This document shows positions 39,212-47,844 of a stretch of DNA of 47,878 bases, piece after piece. The stretch comes from a virus. Positions within the stretch are counted from its first letter, which is position 1. Every line of letters starts with the position of its first letter. The notes beneath the pieces were generated by a model. It did not search any database. It was not told where the DNA came from and worked only from the letters and a program-made list of their open reading frames with translations. Made by a program: the position numbers and the translations under genes. The stretch covers positions 1-47,878 of IMG/VR virus record IMGVR_UViG_3300027911_000021. One strand, 5' to 3'.

Positions 39212-39727
39212 ATGACCACGATTGTCACCGACGGGCTCTCGATCGCAGCCGATGGCCAATCTACGAGCGGGAGCGAAATCACGCGGACCCGCTCTCAGAA
39301 GATCCTCGTTCGCCATGGCCGGGTTTATGCGTTCTGTGGTGGGACCGCCATAAGAGAAGCCCTGATCGCGTGGCACCACGCCGGCGCCGATCCAGCCACA
39401 TACCCCGTTGTCGATGATAAATTCGCGGCGACCATGTTGGTGCTTGAGGCTCCGATGCGCGGGACGTACTACGCAACAGAGGTGCGCCGCCCCGACCCTG
39501 TGGAGTTTCCGTTCGCGATGGGAACCGGGCAGGACTTTGCTACGGGCGCGGTGCTGGCGGGCGCGTCGGTCCAGCGGGCCGTCGAGATCGCCAGCCTGCG
39601 GGACATCTATACCGGCGGCGAGATCACCGTGGTGGACATCGCCGCGGCGCTGAAGCCTGCCAAGCGCACGCCCCGCGCCAAGGCGTCCCAGGACAAGGTG
39701 ATCAAGTTCCGGAACAAGGCAGCCTGA
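39212..39727 (+). CDS. HslV/proteasome-like Ntn hydrolase
   Basis: A 171-residue protein that resembles HslV, the peptidase of the bacterial proteasome-like complex. After loss of Met1 the mature protein would start TTIV, as HslV does, with Thr1 as nucleophile. IAADGQSTSGS gives the DGQ motif and SQKILV the Lys. The distance between that Asp and Lys is 16 residues, as between D17 and K33 of HslV. VYAFCGGTA matches HslV's VIAGFAGGTA, and AMGTGQDFATGAVLA its AIGSGGPYAQAAARA. No HslU ATPase is present. It lies between tape measure and baseplate genes, so it may act in tail or virion assembly, or degrade host proteins. The family call is by eye but the landmarks agree well. Confidence 0.8.
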   Translation: MTTIVTDGLSIAADGQSTSGSEITRTRSQKILVRHGRVYAFCGGTAIREALIAWHHAGADPATYPVVDDKFAATMLVLEAPMRGTYYATEVRRPDPVEFPFAMGTGQDFATGAVLAGASVQRAVEIASLRDIYTGGEITVVDIAAALKPAKRTPRAKASQDKVIKFRNKAA

Positions 39728-39728
39728 C

Positions 39729-40058
39729 ATGAGCAAGCACGGCCACCACGCCAGCTGGCATCCGGGCGCCCATCATGGTCACGGCCACAGCCACGGCGGC
39801 CATTCTGGTCACCACACTGGCCATACTGGTCACCATCCCGCAGGCGCTGCCGGCTCGGGTCACGGCTCGGGCAGTGCGTTCGCCATGGCGGCGACTGCGG
39901 CCGCCCATCACGCCCACGGCGTGGCCCACGGTCACAGCGGGCACGGACACCACGGCGCTGGGGCCGGCGTTCACGACGGAGGCCGCGGCTTTGCCAACGC
40001 GCACAACCAGGCCGCGGCTCAGGCCGCGCGCCACGCGCATCTGATGGACAAGTCCTAA
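39729..40058 (+). CDS. Histidine-rich protein with C-terminal RGF..N..N..AAQAAR motif
   Basis: A 109-residue protein in which 28 residues are His, in runs such as HPGAHHGHGHSHGGHSGHH and HAHGVAHGHSGHGHHG. Such sequences bind Ni, Zn, Co or Cu. The C-terminal GGRGFANAHNQAAAQAARHA closely matches the tail of the protein at 29493..30422. It starts one base after the stop of the HslV-like gene, so the two are probably translated together. It might carry metal for the virion or spike, or act in assembly with the peptidase. No known family is recognised. Confidence 0.6.
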   Translation: MSKHGHHASWHPGAHHGHGHSHGGHSGHHTGHTGHHPAGAAGSGHGSGSAFAMAATAAAHHAHGVAHGHSGHGHHGAGAGVHDGGRGFANAHNQAAAQAARHAHLMDKS

Positions 40059-40062
40059 GCCG

Positions 40063-41244
40063 ATGGCCGCCCTCCAGGAACTGCTCCCCGCCTCCTTCCG
40101 GGGCGTGCCGTTCTATGTGCCGCACGGATCGGTCGAGACCGGCCGTCATGCCGTCATCCACACCTATCCCGACAGCAACACGCGCTATGTCGAGGACAAC
40201 GGTCTCGCGGTCGCGGATTTCAAATTCGAGGCCTGGGTTGCCGGCCCCGACGCGCTCTCGCAAATGCGGGCGCTCGAAGGCGCGTTCCAGATGCCGGGCC
40301 CCGGCATTCTGGTCCATCCGACCCACGGGCGCCGCTTCGTTCAGATCGGCAAGATTTCGACCAAGCATTCCGACGAGTCGATCGGGATCATCAAATTCGA
40401 GGTCGAGGCCCACGAGACCGGACCGCCAAGCTGGCCCGGCCTGGTGTCGGGCATCGCCGCGTCCATCTCAGGGCTGGCCGCCCTCGACATCACCGCGGCC
40501 TTCAACGCCTTCATAGCTCAATTCCCGAACCCGTTCTCGCTCGGGGGCATGACGCTCTCGGTCGTTTCCGGCGCGATCTCCTCGATCGTTTCGACGGCGC
40601 TTAGCGCCTTCTCCAACGTCGCCGGCGTCCAGGTGGCAGCCGGCGCGCTCCTGCAGCAGCCCCAGCTGATCACGGTCAACCCGGCCGCGTTTGCCGCCAG
40701 CCTGCAAACGCTGCTGCGGTCGCCCTTTGACGCTGCCACCGTGTCCCAGACCGCACTTTATAATGGGGCGGTGTCGCAGGTTGCCGCGGCGGCGGCGGTG
40801 GCATCGTCGGCTGCGGCCATCACGCCCTCGACCGTCGATCTCGCCCGCCGCCAGCAAGTCCTGACGGCGCTTGGCACCGCGCTGACGGTGACATCCTACG
40901 TCAATCTGTGCGAGGCGGTCGCTGGCAAGACCTATCAAACTGCCGAACAGGTGACCGCGGATATCCAGGCCGTCGTTGCGGCCTATGAGGCGACCAGCCT
41001 GTGCGACATGGAGACCGGTCAGCGTAACGACCTGACCACGCTTCTGTCGGAGACGATCGAGGTCCTGCACCAGGATCAGGTCACGTTGCCGTCGATCATA
41101 TCTCTGTCGGTCCACGACCTGCCGGCCTCGGTCCTCGCCTACATGCTTTACGACAGCGACGCCAACACCGAACTGCTCGTCTCTCTCAACGATGGCAAGA
41201 CGCCTCTGCTCTATAGCGGGCCGGTCGACGTGCTCAGGAACTGA
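40063..41244 (+). CDS. Mu gpN-like tail/DNA circularisation protein
   Basis: A 393-residue protein. Residues about 8-70 match the DNA_circ_N domain: LPASFRGVPFYVPHGSVETG, then TRYVEDNGLAVADFKFEAWV and GPGILVHPTHG. The central 130 residues are Ala-rich helices (LSALSNV...AAAAAVASSAAAI), and the C-terminal part ends SLSVHDLPASVLAYMLYDSD. In Mu, N is a baseplate/tail component despite the name of the domain. It lies directly before the hub gene, as in Mu. Confidence 0.82.
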   Translation: MAALQELLPASFRGVPFYVPHGSVETGRHAVIHTYPDSNTRYVEDNGLAVADFKFEAWVAGPDALSQMRALEGAFQMPGPGILVHPTHGRRFVQIGKISTKHSDESIGIIKFEVEAHETGPPSWPGLVSGIAASISGLAALDITAAFNAFIAQFPNPFSLGGMTLSVVSGAISSIVSTALSAFSNVAGVQVAAGALLQQPQLITVNPAAFAASLQTLLRSPFDAATVSQTALYNGAVSQVAAAAAVASSAAAITPSTVDLARRQQVLTALGTALTVTSYVNLCEAVAGKTYQTAEQVTADIQAVVAAYEATSLCDMETGQRNDLTTLLSETIEVLHQDQVTLPSIISLSVHDLPASVLAYMLYDSDANTELLVSLNDGKTPLLYSGPVDVLRN

Positions 41245-41249
41245 CGGCA

Positions 41250-42482
41250 ATGGCCCTGACCGTCCCGGACACCTCGGCGATCGTCCTGCTCAACGGCCAG
41301 GCGTTCACCGGCTGGACCCACTTCCAGATCACCCAGGCGTTCGACAGGGCCACCGGCGATTGCACGCTCAGGATGAGCCCGCAGCCGGGCGTGCCGCTGC
41401 CGGTCAAGATCGGCGACGTGGTCCAGGTCATCTGCGCCAAGAGGCCCGTCCTGACCGGTCACGTGCACCGCATCTGGGGCGAGCACGACGACAAGACCCA
41501 CGTCATTCAGGCCCAGATCCGCGACAAGACCCAGGACCTGATCGACAGCACCATCGGTCCGAAGCTGGATGTAACCCCGCCGACCACGATGTCGGCGGTC
41601 GCGAGCCAAACGCTGTCGGCCATGGGGCTCGGCTCCATCAAGGTGATCGACCGGGTAGGCTCTGCGCCATTCGGGCTCGCCGAAAAGGTCTCCGCGCCCA
41701 TCAACGCGCGCGGGCTTGAATTCCTCGAGAAGTGGGCCGCTAAGCGCCATTCGGTGCTGACGACCGACGGACTTGGCAACCTGGTCATCGACCAGAACCA
41801 GGGGCGACGGCTGGCGGGCGCCTATATCCGGTGCGGGCTGCCCGACGACCCGACGAACAACGTCAAGAAGAGCCAGTTCGGAATCGACGATTTCAACCGC
41901 CACAACACGACGGCGGTGGCAGGCCAGAAGAGTTCGACCGACCGTGGCTGGGAAAAGCTCGGCAAGGGCGAACCGCAAGGGCAGGGCGCGGCCCTCTCCT
42001 CGCGCTACGGGGTCGCCAGCGACACCAGTGTTCGGCCTGAGCGCCGGCGTCATATGCGCGGCGGCGAGGCCCATTCGGGATCCTCGCCCAAAGAGAGCGC
42101 CAAGTGGCACCAGAACAGCATGCGGGCCAAGTCCAACGAGTACGTGTGCACGGTGCCAGGCTTCACGACCTCTGACGGCGCGACGCTGTGGTGGCCCGGC
42201 AATCTGGTGCCGGTCTACGACTGGGCCTGGAACATCAACGCCGACCTGCTTCTGAAGGAAGTCGAGTTCCAGAAAGAGGCCGGCGCGACCCACGGTGCCA
42301 GCACGCAGTTGAAATTCACGCTCGAGGACGGGTTCACCGACCAGGCGAGCCGCGGCGGGGGACCGCAGCGGACATCAAGCGGACCGCTGGGTGAGTCCAA
42401 CACCACGCATGAACCCGTCAGCCCGCAGGAGATGGGCATCAATGATCCCGATACCGAGGTCGACGTTGACAGTGGAAATTGA
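41250..42482 (+). CDS. Baseplate hub protein (Mu gpP/gp44-like)
   Basis: A 410-residue hub protein. Family features are FTGWTHFQITQAFDRATGDC near the start, the VKIGDVVQVICAKRPVLTGH block that resembles the tail tube fold, IQAQIRDKTQDLIDSTI, a central loop region and YVCTVPGFTTSDGATLWWPG with a final strand set. It forms the hub to which the spike binds. The C-terminal 60 residues are Gly/Ser/Pro-rich, perhaps a linker to the spike. Confidence 0.85.
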   Translation: MALTVPDTSAIVLLNGQAFTGWTHFQITQAFDRATGDCTLRMSPQPGVPLPVKIGDVVQVICAKRPVLTGHVHRIWGEHDDKTHVIQAQIRDKTQDLIDSTIGPKLDVTPPTTMSAVASQTLSAMGLGSIKVIDRVGSAPFGLAEKVSAPINARGLEFLEKWAAKRHSVLTTDGLGNLVIDQNQGRRLAGAYIRCGLPDDPTNNVKKSQFGIDDFNRHNTTAVAGQKSSTDRGWEKLGKGEPQGQGAALSSRYGVASDTSVRPERRRHMRGGEAHSGSSPKESAKWHQNSMRAKSNEYVCTVPGFTTSDGATLWWPGNLVPVYDWAWNINADLLLKEVEFQKEAGATHGASTQLKFTLEDGFTDQASRGGGPQRTSSGPLGESNTTHEPVSPQEMGINDPDTEVDVDSGN

Positions 42483-42497
42483 GGGGGAACGGCTGCA

Positions 42498-42983
42498 ATG
42501 AAAGTCCGGGGGGCATTTCATGGGTTTGTCAGCGAGGAGAGCTCGGACAAGGGCATCTCCATGTTGACCAAGGTCACCGCCGACGGCAAGCAGCACGACG
42601 TCGAGATCATCAACGGCTCCGGCATGGAAGGCGCGCCCATGAAGGGCTGGCGCGTGCTGTGCATCCCGCTCGACGATGCCGACGGCAAAATCATGGGCTT
42701 CGCTTTCCCGGCGCCGGCGCAGCGCACCGACGGCAAGAAGCCCGGCGAGACCATGCACAAGAACTACAAGCACGGCCAGACCATCCACCAGGACGACGAA
42801 GGCCATACCGCGATCGCCTCGCCCAACGGCGACGTCACGGCGACAGCGCATGGCAAGGTCGAGACTCAATCCGGGGCTGACAACAACGTGCTGGCGGGCG
42901 GCGTCGTCAATCTGGCCGGGCTCAATGGCGCGGCGGTCCTGACGACCGCCGGACCGAGCACCAAAGTGTTTGCGATCATCTGA
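42498..42983 (+). CDS. Baseplate spike (Mu gp45-like)
   Basis: A 161-residue spike. The N-terminal 85 residues are an OB-like fold with MLTKVTADGKQHDVEIINGS and GWRVLCIPLDDADGKIMGFA. The rest is a beta-helix region with short repeats (GHTAIASPNGDVTATAHGKV, VLAGGVVNLAG). HKNYKHGQTIHQDDEG is His-rich and may bind metal, as the Mu-type spike holds iron near its tip. It pierces the outer membrane. The place after the hub agrees. Confidence 0.85.
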   Translation: MKVRGAFHGFVSEESSDKGISMLTKVTADGKQHDVEIINGSGMEGAPMKGWRVLCIPLDDADGKIMGFAFPAPAQRTDGKKPGETMHKNYKHGQTIHQDDEGHTAIASPNGDVTATAHGKVETQSGADNNVLAGGVVNLAGLNGAAVLTTAGPSTKVFAII

Positions 42984-42985
42984 CC

Positions 42986-43471
42986 ATGACCACAGGCCCC
43001 TTCACCGACGTCGCCATGGCGCGCGGGTCCGACGGCATCTACGATCTCGTCATCGACGCGACCTCTCGCGATCTGACGACGGTCTCCGGCCTGCAAACGC
43101 CGCTGCTGTGTTCCCTGTTCTCCGATCGCCGGGCCGAGTCGTCTGAATGTGCCGACCCGATGAAGCGGCGCGGCTGGATCGGCAACCTGTTGTCGGAGGT
43201 TCCCGCCGACAACTACGGGTCGGGCCTGTGGCTCTACGAGCAGCGCCGCGGCACGCCCGACGTCCTGGCTTTGCTGCGGATGGAGGTCCTGTCTTCGCTG
43301 CACTGGCTCATCGAGGATGGCCTCGCGACCCAGATGGATGCGGTCCTCGCCTACGATCCCCAAACGCGGCGCGTCGTGATCACCGTCACCGTCACCGACG
43401 CCGTGGACGGATCGCGCAAGTCATACCAGCTCTGGAAAGCCTCGGGTTCCGGCCTTTTGGGCTCGAACTGA
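42986..43471 (+). CDS. Baseplate wedge protein (Mu gp46-like)
   Basis: A 161-residue protein of the gp46/gp25-like type. Landmarks are LQTPLLCSLFSDRRAESSEC, MKRRGWIGNLLSEVP (the family's RRGWWGD), GSGLWLYEQRR, then a helix EVLSSLHWLIEDGLA and a strand VVITVTVTD. It forms part of the inner baseplate ring with the J protein encoded next. Confidence 0.85.
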   Translation: MTTGPFTDVAMARGSDGIYDLVIDATSRDLTTVSGLQTPLLCSLFSDRRAESSECADPMKRRGWIGNLLSEVPADNYGSGLWLYEQRRGTPDVLALLRMEVLSSLHWLIEDGLATQMDAVLAYDPQTRRVVITVTVTDAVDGSRKSYQLWKASGSGLLGSN

Positions 43472-43499
43472 CCGACCCTCGTTCTCTTTCGGAGGCTTG

Positions 43500-44837
43500 A
43501 TGCCGCTCTCCATTCCTTCGCGCGAGGACGTTTACAACTCGCTCGCGACCTACGTGCGCGGCACGCTGCCGAACCTCGACCCTACGCCCGCGCGCCGCTC
43601 GATGGTCGGCGGCTGGATCAAGAGCGTCGGGTCGGCGCTGCAGGACTGGTATGTCGCGCTGCGCGATGCGTGCCGCCAGTTCTTTCCCCAGACCGCGACC
43701 GGCGACTTCCTCACCACCGGGTGGTGGTGTGATATCACCAACCTGAAGCCGAACCCGGCGGCCCCCAGCTTAGGCATCGTCGCGTTCACGGGGACCCCGG
43801 GCACGGCTATTCCCTCCGGCACGACCCTGCAGGCCAACGGCATCACGTTCCTGACCGACAGCGCGAGCGCCATCGTCACTCAGTCGCTGGTGCTGTCAAA
43901 CCTGATCTACAACGCGCCCTCGAACACCGTGTTCGCCACCACGGCGCAGGACCATCTGCTGGCGACGGGCATGACGGTTGCGATCAGCGGGGCGAGCGAG
44001 TCCAATTACAACGGGTCGTTCCCGATCGTTGTCACCGACGACAACGATTTTTCCTATACCCCGAATGCGGCCCCCACGGCGTCGCCCGCGACCGGCGCAC
44101 GGGTTTCGGCGACGTGGGCCTCGGCGTCGGTCACCGCCCAATCGCTGGGAAGCGCCACCAACGTCAGCAACGGTGGCACCCTGACCGTGGTCGGATCTCC
44201 CACCGGCGTCGACACGACCGCGCTTGCGACCTTCGGCGGGATCGAGGGCGGCACCGACCCGGAGCTTCCCGACGCCTTTCGCACCCGCGTGCTGGATGCG
44301 CTGGGCACCGATTACGGCGCGTTTTCGGCCCCCGAAATCAGACTGATCGCCGGCACCGTTCCCGGCGTTACACGGGTCTGGGTGAAAGAGGCGACGCTCG
44401 ACGGCGCCAACGGCGTCTACGAGGGTCAGGTCAAGATCGCGTTTGTACGCGACAACGACGGCAACATCTTTCCGACCGCCGCCGAGGTCGCCGCGGTCAA
44501 GTCCCTGATCGTCGCCGAGACGATGACGGCCAACACGGCGCCCGAGGACGTGATGGTCATGTCTCCGGTGCCGCACCCCATCGCGATTCAAGTCCACATC
44601 GTGCCCGACAGCACCGCGATGCGGGCCGCGGTCAACAGCGCCTTTGTCCAATGGTTCGGCGAGAACGCCAATTATGAGACGACGGTGGCGCTGCTCGATC
44701 TGCAGTGCGCGATCAAGGGGCTCGTCGACCCGGTGACGGGCGCGGTGCTGCAATCCTTCTCGTTTGCGGCGCCGACGACCGACACCGTCATGGCGTCCAA
44801 TGAACTGCCGACGCTGCTCTCGGTGAGCTTCGTCTGA
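43500..44837 (+). CDS. Baseplate J-like protein (Mu gp47-like) with inserted domain
   Basis: A 445-residue J-like wedge protein. It opens IPSREDVYNSLATYVRGTLP and has the core VAFTGTPGTAIPSGTTLQAN, GGIEGGTDPELPDAFRTRVL, VTRVWVKEA and the end APEDVMVMSPVPHPIAIQVH. Between about residues 120 and 195 it carries an extra beta domain, with LATGMTVAISGASESNYNGS and VVTDDNDFSYTPNAA, absent from Mu gp47 and similar to the insert in the protein at 31345..32613. ATG 43500 has GGAGG directly upstream; the earlier in-frame TTG is less likely. Confidence 0.85.
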   Translation: MPLSIPSREDVYNSLATYVRGTLPNLDPTPARRSMVGGWIKSVGSALQDWYVALRDACRQFFPQTATGDFLTTGWWCDITNLKPNPAAPSLGIVAFTGTPGTAIPSGTTLQANGITFLTDSASAIVTQSLVLSNLIYNAPSNTVFATTAQDHLLATGMTVAISGASESNYNGSFPIVVTDDNDFSYTPNAAPTASPATGARVSATWASASVTAQSLGSATNVSNGGTLTVVGSPTGVDTTALATFGGIEGGTDPELPDAFRTRVLDALGTDYGAFSAPEIRLIAGTVPGVTRVWVKEATLDGANGVYEGQVKIAFVRDNDGNIFPTAAEVAAVKSLIVAETMTANTAPEDVMVMSPVPHPIAIQVHIVPDSTAMRAAVNSAFVQWFGENANYETTVALLDLQCAIKGLVDPVTGAVLQSFSFAAPTTDTVMASNELPTLLSVSFV

Positions 44838-45517
44838 TGACCGATACCTCCTGCCATCAATATCAGCCCTGGGCCGGGCAGGCGCTGCGCGTGCTGCTGC
44901 GCCATCTGCCGACGGGGCCAGCCTGGGACGCCTACCGCATCACCGGCAAGACCGCCAATTTGCTGTGGTCGGGGATCTCTCAAGCCTTCACCGACGCGTC
45001 GGTGGCGCTGTGTGCTCTCGCGCTCGAACTCAACCCCTACACGACCAACGAACTGATTTCCGATTGGGAGCGCGCGGTCTCGCTGCCTGATCCGTGTCTG
45101 CCGCGCGTCGATACGATCGAGCAGCGCCGGGCCTGGGTCGTGTGGCGGCTGAAGAAGAAGCGCTGGACTACGGCACGGGACTGGCACGATCTGGCGTCTC
45201 TGTTCGGGCTGACGATCTCGATCGTCCCGGGCTGGTACGTCCAACAACCTGCGCTGTTTGATGCGTGTCTCGATTCGTACTTCTTCGACTTTCCCAAGCG
45301 CGGGCGCTTCCGGGTTTACATCGACATCACGTCGGGGTGCGGGGAAGCCGGCTTCGATTACACCAACGATTATGCGTTCCCGACGACCTCATCGGCCTGT
45401 CAGACATTCATGTGCCTGATCAACCGCGTGAAACCGGCCAACGTGGTCGTCGTCTGGAATGCCGACCCGGTCGGGAATGGCTGGCTCACCTGCGGCTCAA
45501 GCGGAAAGGTCCTCTAG
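44837..45517 (+). CDS. Baseplate/tail protein (Mu gp48-like, DUF2313)
   Basis: A 226-residue protein of the DUF2313/YmfQ type: LLRHLPTGPAWDAYRITGKT near the start, LNPYTTNELISDWERAVSLP, RRAWVVWRLKKKRWTTARDW and later FRVYIDITSGCGEAGF with CLINRVKPANVVVVWN. The LPTG.AW and ELL.DWE..LGLPD-type blocks are the family markers. It joins baseplate to fibre. The start overlaps the stop of the J gene by one base, and it ends beside the fibre gene. It has an unusual number of Cys (at least seven). Confidence 0.82.
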   Translation: MTDTSCHQYQPWAGQALRVLLRHLPTGPAWDAYRITGKTANLLWSGISQAFTDASVALCALALELNPYTTNELISDWERAVSLPDPCLPRVDTIEQRRAWVVWRLKKKRWTTARDWHDLASLFGLTISIVPGWYVQQPALFDACLDSYFFDFPKRGRFRVYIDITSGCGEAGFDYTNDYAFPTTSSACQTFMCLINRVKPANVVVVWNADPVGNGWLTCGSSGKVL

Positions 45518-45518
45518 C

Positions 45519-47249
45519 ATGTATTCGTTCCCGTCCAAGGTTGCCAATAGCGGCGCCTCGCTCGCCGGCATGCACCTCGCGGCCGAGTTCGACGATTACG
45601 TCCCCGAGATGATGAATGCGATCATCTCGATGGGCATCACGCTGACGACCTACCCGACCGATCCGCGCACCACGACCGATCCCAACATGGAGATGATCGC
45701 CGAGGCGCTGGCGCGAGCGGCGTCGGCCGGTGTCGGCTACCAGGATACAGGCGCGGCCAACGCCTATGTCCTCTCGCCGCTTCTGGGCAGCGTGGTGCCT
45801 CCCAAGGCGCTGTTTGCCGGCATGTGGGCGTATTTCGTGGCGGGCCATGGCAACACGTCGGCCAGCACAGCCAACGTCGCCGGCCTCGGCATCAAGCCGA
45901 TCGTGACGCCCGCCGGCGCCGCTCTCATCGGCGGAGAATTCCAGGCCAACGGTCCGACCGCGCTCTACTGGTCGCCGTCGATTATTTCTGGCGGCGCCTG
46001 GGTGCTGCCACCGTGGGCCAACGCCAACGCGCTGCGGCCCGTGGTGTTTGCCGGCGTCGATAGCGGAACGGCCAACGCTCACGTCGTCGGAGAGGACGGG
46101 GACCTTCCCGTTGCGCCGGCGCTGTTTGACGGCATGCTCCTGTCGTATTCTCCGGCCAATGCCAATACGGGCGCGGTGACCGTCAACCCGTTCGGGCTCG
46201 GCGTGACGCCGGTCAAAACCTACGCCAACGCGGCGCTGACGGGCGGCGAGTTTGCCGCCGGCCGGCCGACCGTGCTGCGCTACTCAAACGCGTTGACGGC
46301 CTTTGTGCTGCTGCCGTGGGCCGCGGCGCCAGCCTCGGTCGTCGACTACTATGCCGTCGACACCAGCGGTACGGCCAATGCCGTCGTCGCGAGTTTCTCA
46401 ATCGCGCCGGCATCCTATGCCGCGATCGCCGGTAAGCTTCTTCGCATTAAGCTTGCCAACGGTTTCACGGGCGCGGCGACGGCTAACCTCAACGGCCTCG
46501 GCAGCATCAACATCAAACGCCCAGACGGCAGCCCGATCCAGAGCGGGGACGCCGCAGCTGGAGAAATCGGTGTGTTTTCATACGACGGCACCAACCTGCA
46601 GCTCGTCGAGACGCTGCCCGCGAACGTCAGTGCGAGCGGCCGTCTGCTCAATATCTCGCTCGTAACCTCGTCCGGTGCTTATACGCCAACGGCGGGCGCA
46701 ACCACGCTGATCGCCCTTGCGGTCGGCGGAGGCGCTGCCGGCGGCGGTTCACCCGCCAACGGCACCGGCGCGGGCGGCGGCGCTGGCGCCTTCATTATTC
46801 ATAAGATGTCCTTGACCGGCGTCTCGAGCGTGTCCGTCACGATCGGCGCAGGCGGCGCAGCATCTAGTGGTGCGAACGGCGGCAATGGCGGCGCGACGTC
46901 CTTCGGCTCCTATTTCACGGCTGGCGGTGGCCTCGGTGGCCAGGCCGCTCAAAGCACCGGTGTCAACAACAACGGTCAAGGCGGACTCGGCGGCACACCC
47001 ACGGGCGGCACATGGGCCTTCAACGGCAACCCGGGCGATTCATCCGGCTATGACCACGGCGGTAACGGCGGCCCAAGCCCGCTTGGAGCTGCTGGCCTCG
47101 GTGTGAACGTAACGACGACCCCGACGACCTTACCGGGCGGAGCCGCCCTTCAATACGGAGCAGGCGGCGGTGGCTGCGATGCTGGGACCGGGCCGCAGAC
47201 CGGCGGTAACGGCGCGCCTGGCGCGATCATGTTTATTGAGCTGAGCTGA
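45519..47249 (+). CDS. Tail fibre with three repeats and Gly-rich tip
   Basis: A 576-residue fibre. The N-terminal 70 residues attach to the baseplate. Three repeats of about 90 residues follow, each with a D(S/T)G.ANA opening (QDTGAANAYVLSPL, VDSGTANAHVV, VDTSGTANAVVAS), an N..GLG middle and a GGEF or SGDAAAGE turn. The last 190 residues form a very Gly-rich domain (VGGGAAGGGSPANGTGAGGG, then VTIGAGGAASSG, GGNGGATSFG), as seen in fibre tips and adhesins where Gly-rich loops read receptors. It starts from ATG 45519, two bases after the previous stop. Confidence 0.82.
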   Translation: MYSFPSKVANSGASLAGMHLAAEFDDYVPEMMNAIISMGITLTTYPTDPRTTTDPNMEMIAEALARAASAGVGYQDTGAANAYVLSPLLGSVVPPKALFAGMWAYFVAGHGNTSASTANVAGLGIKPIVTPAGAALIGGEFQANGPTALYWSPSIISGGAWVLPPWANANALRPVVFAGVDSGTANAHVVGEDGDLPVAPALFDGMLLSYSPANANTGAVTVNPFGLGVTPVKTYANAALTGGEFAAGRPTVLRYSNALTAFVLLPWAAAPASVVDYYAVDTSGTANAVVASFSIAPASYAAIAGKLLRIKLANGFTGAATANLNGLGSINIKRPDGSPIQSGDAAAGEIGVFSYDGTNLQLVETLPANVSASGRLLNISLVTSSGAYTPTAGATTLIALAVGGGAAGGGSPANGTGAGGGAGAFIIHKMSLTGVSSVSVTIGAGGAASSGANGGNGGATSFGSYFTAGGGLGGQAAQSTGVNNNGQGGLGGTPTGGTWAFNGNPGDSSGYDHGGNGGPSPLGAAGLGVNVTTTPTTLPGGAALQYGAGGGGCDAGTGPQTGGNGAPGAIMFIELS

Positions 47250-47257
47250 GGACCATC

Positions 47258-47758
47258 ATGACCGCAGTTGCAACCCCGCTTGTCGATTCGGCGACCCGCA
47301 AAGTCGTCAACCTCGTCATGATCGACCCTGAGTCGACGTGGACGCCACCGGCCGGGCAGATGCTTGGTCCCATCGGTGGCAACATCGGCGACACGCTGAA
47401 CGGCGACGGCGTGACCTACGCCGCGCCGGCCGTGCCCACCCCCACGGCCGCCCAGATCACGGCGAACATCCGCGCCGAGTACGCACGCCGGATTACCGCG
47501 GCGCTCGGCGACGCCCTGAAGCAGGCCTCCCTGCAGCGGGAGGCGACGGCGTTGCTGAATAAGGTCCGTCTCGGCCAGGTGCTGACCGACGTTGAGGCTG
47601 GCGATGCCGTCCTGCTCGACGCCATCAATACCTGGGAGGGCACCATGATCGACGCGCGCGAAGCCCTCATCGCGGCCGGCGACATGACCTACGCCAGCGA
47701 CGCGCATTGGCCTCCCGCCCCCGTCGGCGTCACCGCGACTTGGCTTGCCGGCTACTGA
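47258..47758 (+). CDS. Fibre-associated protein or fibre chaperone
   Basis: A 166-residue protein after the fibre gene. The first 50 residues have an extended beta-like look (LVDSATRKVVNLVMIDPEST, then TWTPPAGQML). The rest is a long helix, AAQITANIRAEYARRITAAL onward (about 65-150). Phage proteins with a tail-fibre-like beginning and a charged R...A...A helix often help to fold or attach fibres. It ends the late operon. Family not firmly recognised. Confidence 0.55.
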   Translation: MTAVATPLVDSATRKVVNLVMIDPESTWTPPAGQMLGPIGGNIGDTLNGDGVTYAAPAVPTPTAAQITANIRAEYARRITAALGDALKQASLQREATALLNKVRLGQVLTDVEAGDAVLLDAINTWEGTMIDAREALIAAGDMTYASDAHWPPAPVGVTATWLAGY

Positions 47759-47844
47759 GGCCGTCCGACCGCAGCCTGTCTTGTTGACGCTCCGGCGAAC
47801 GGCGGTGCCAGGCCCGATCGACCCGGGCGCATAGGGTTCCACGC

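Noticed and set aside
47812-47828. Terminator after the fibre module
   Set aside because: GCCCG/CGGGC is only 5 bp with no T-run. The region may contain a terminator, but this stem does not show it.
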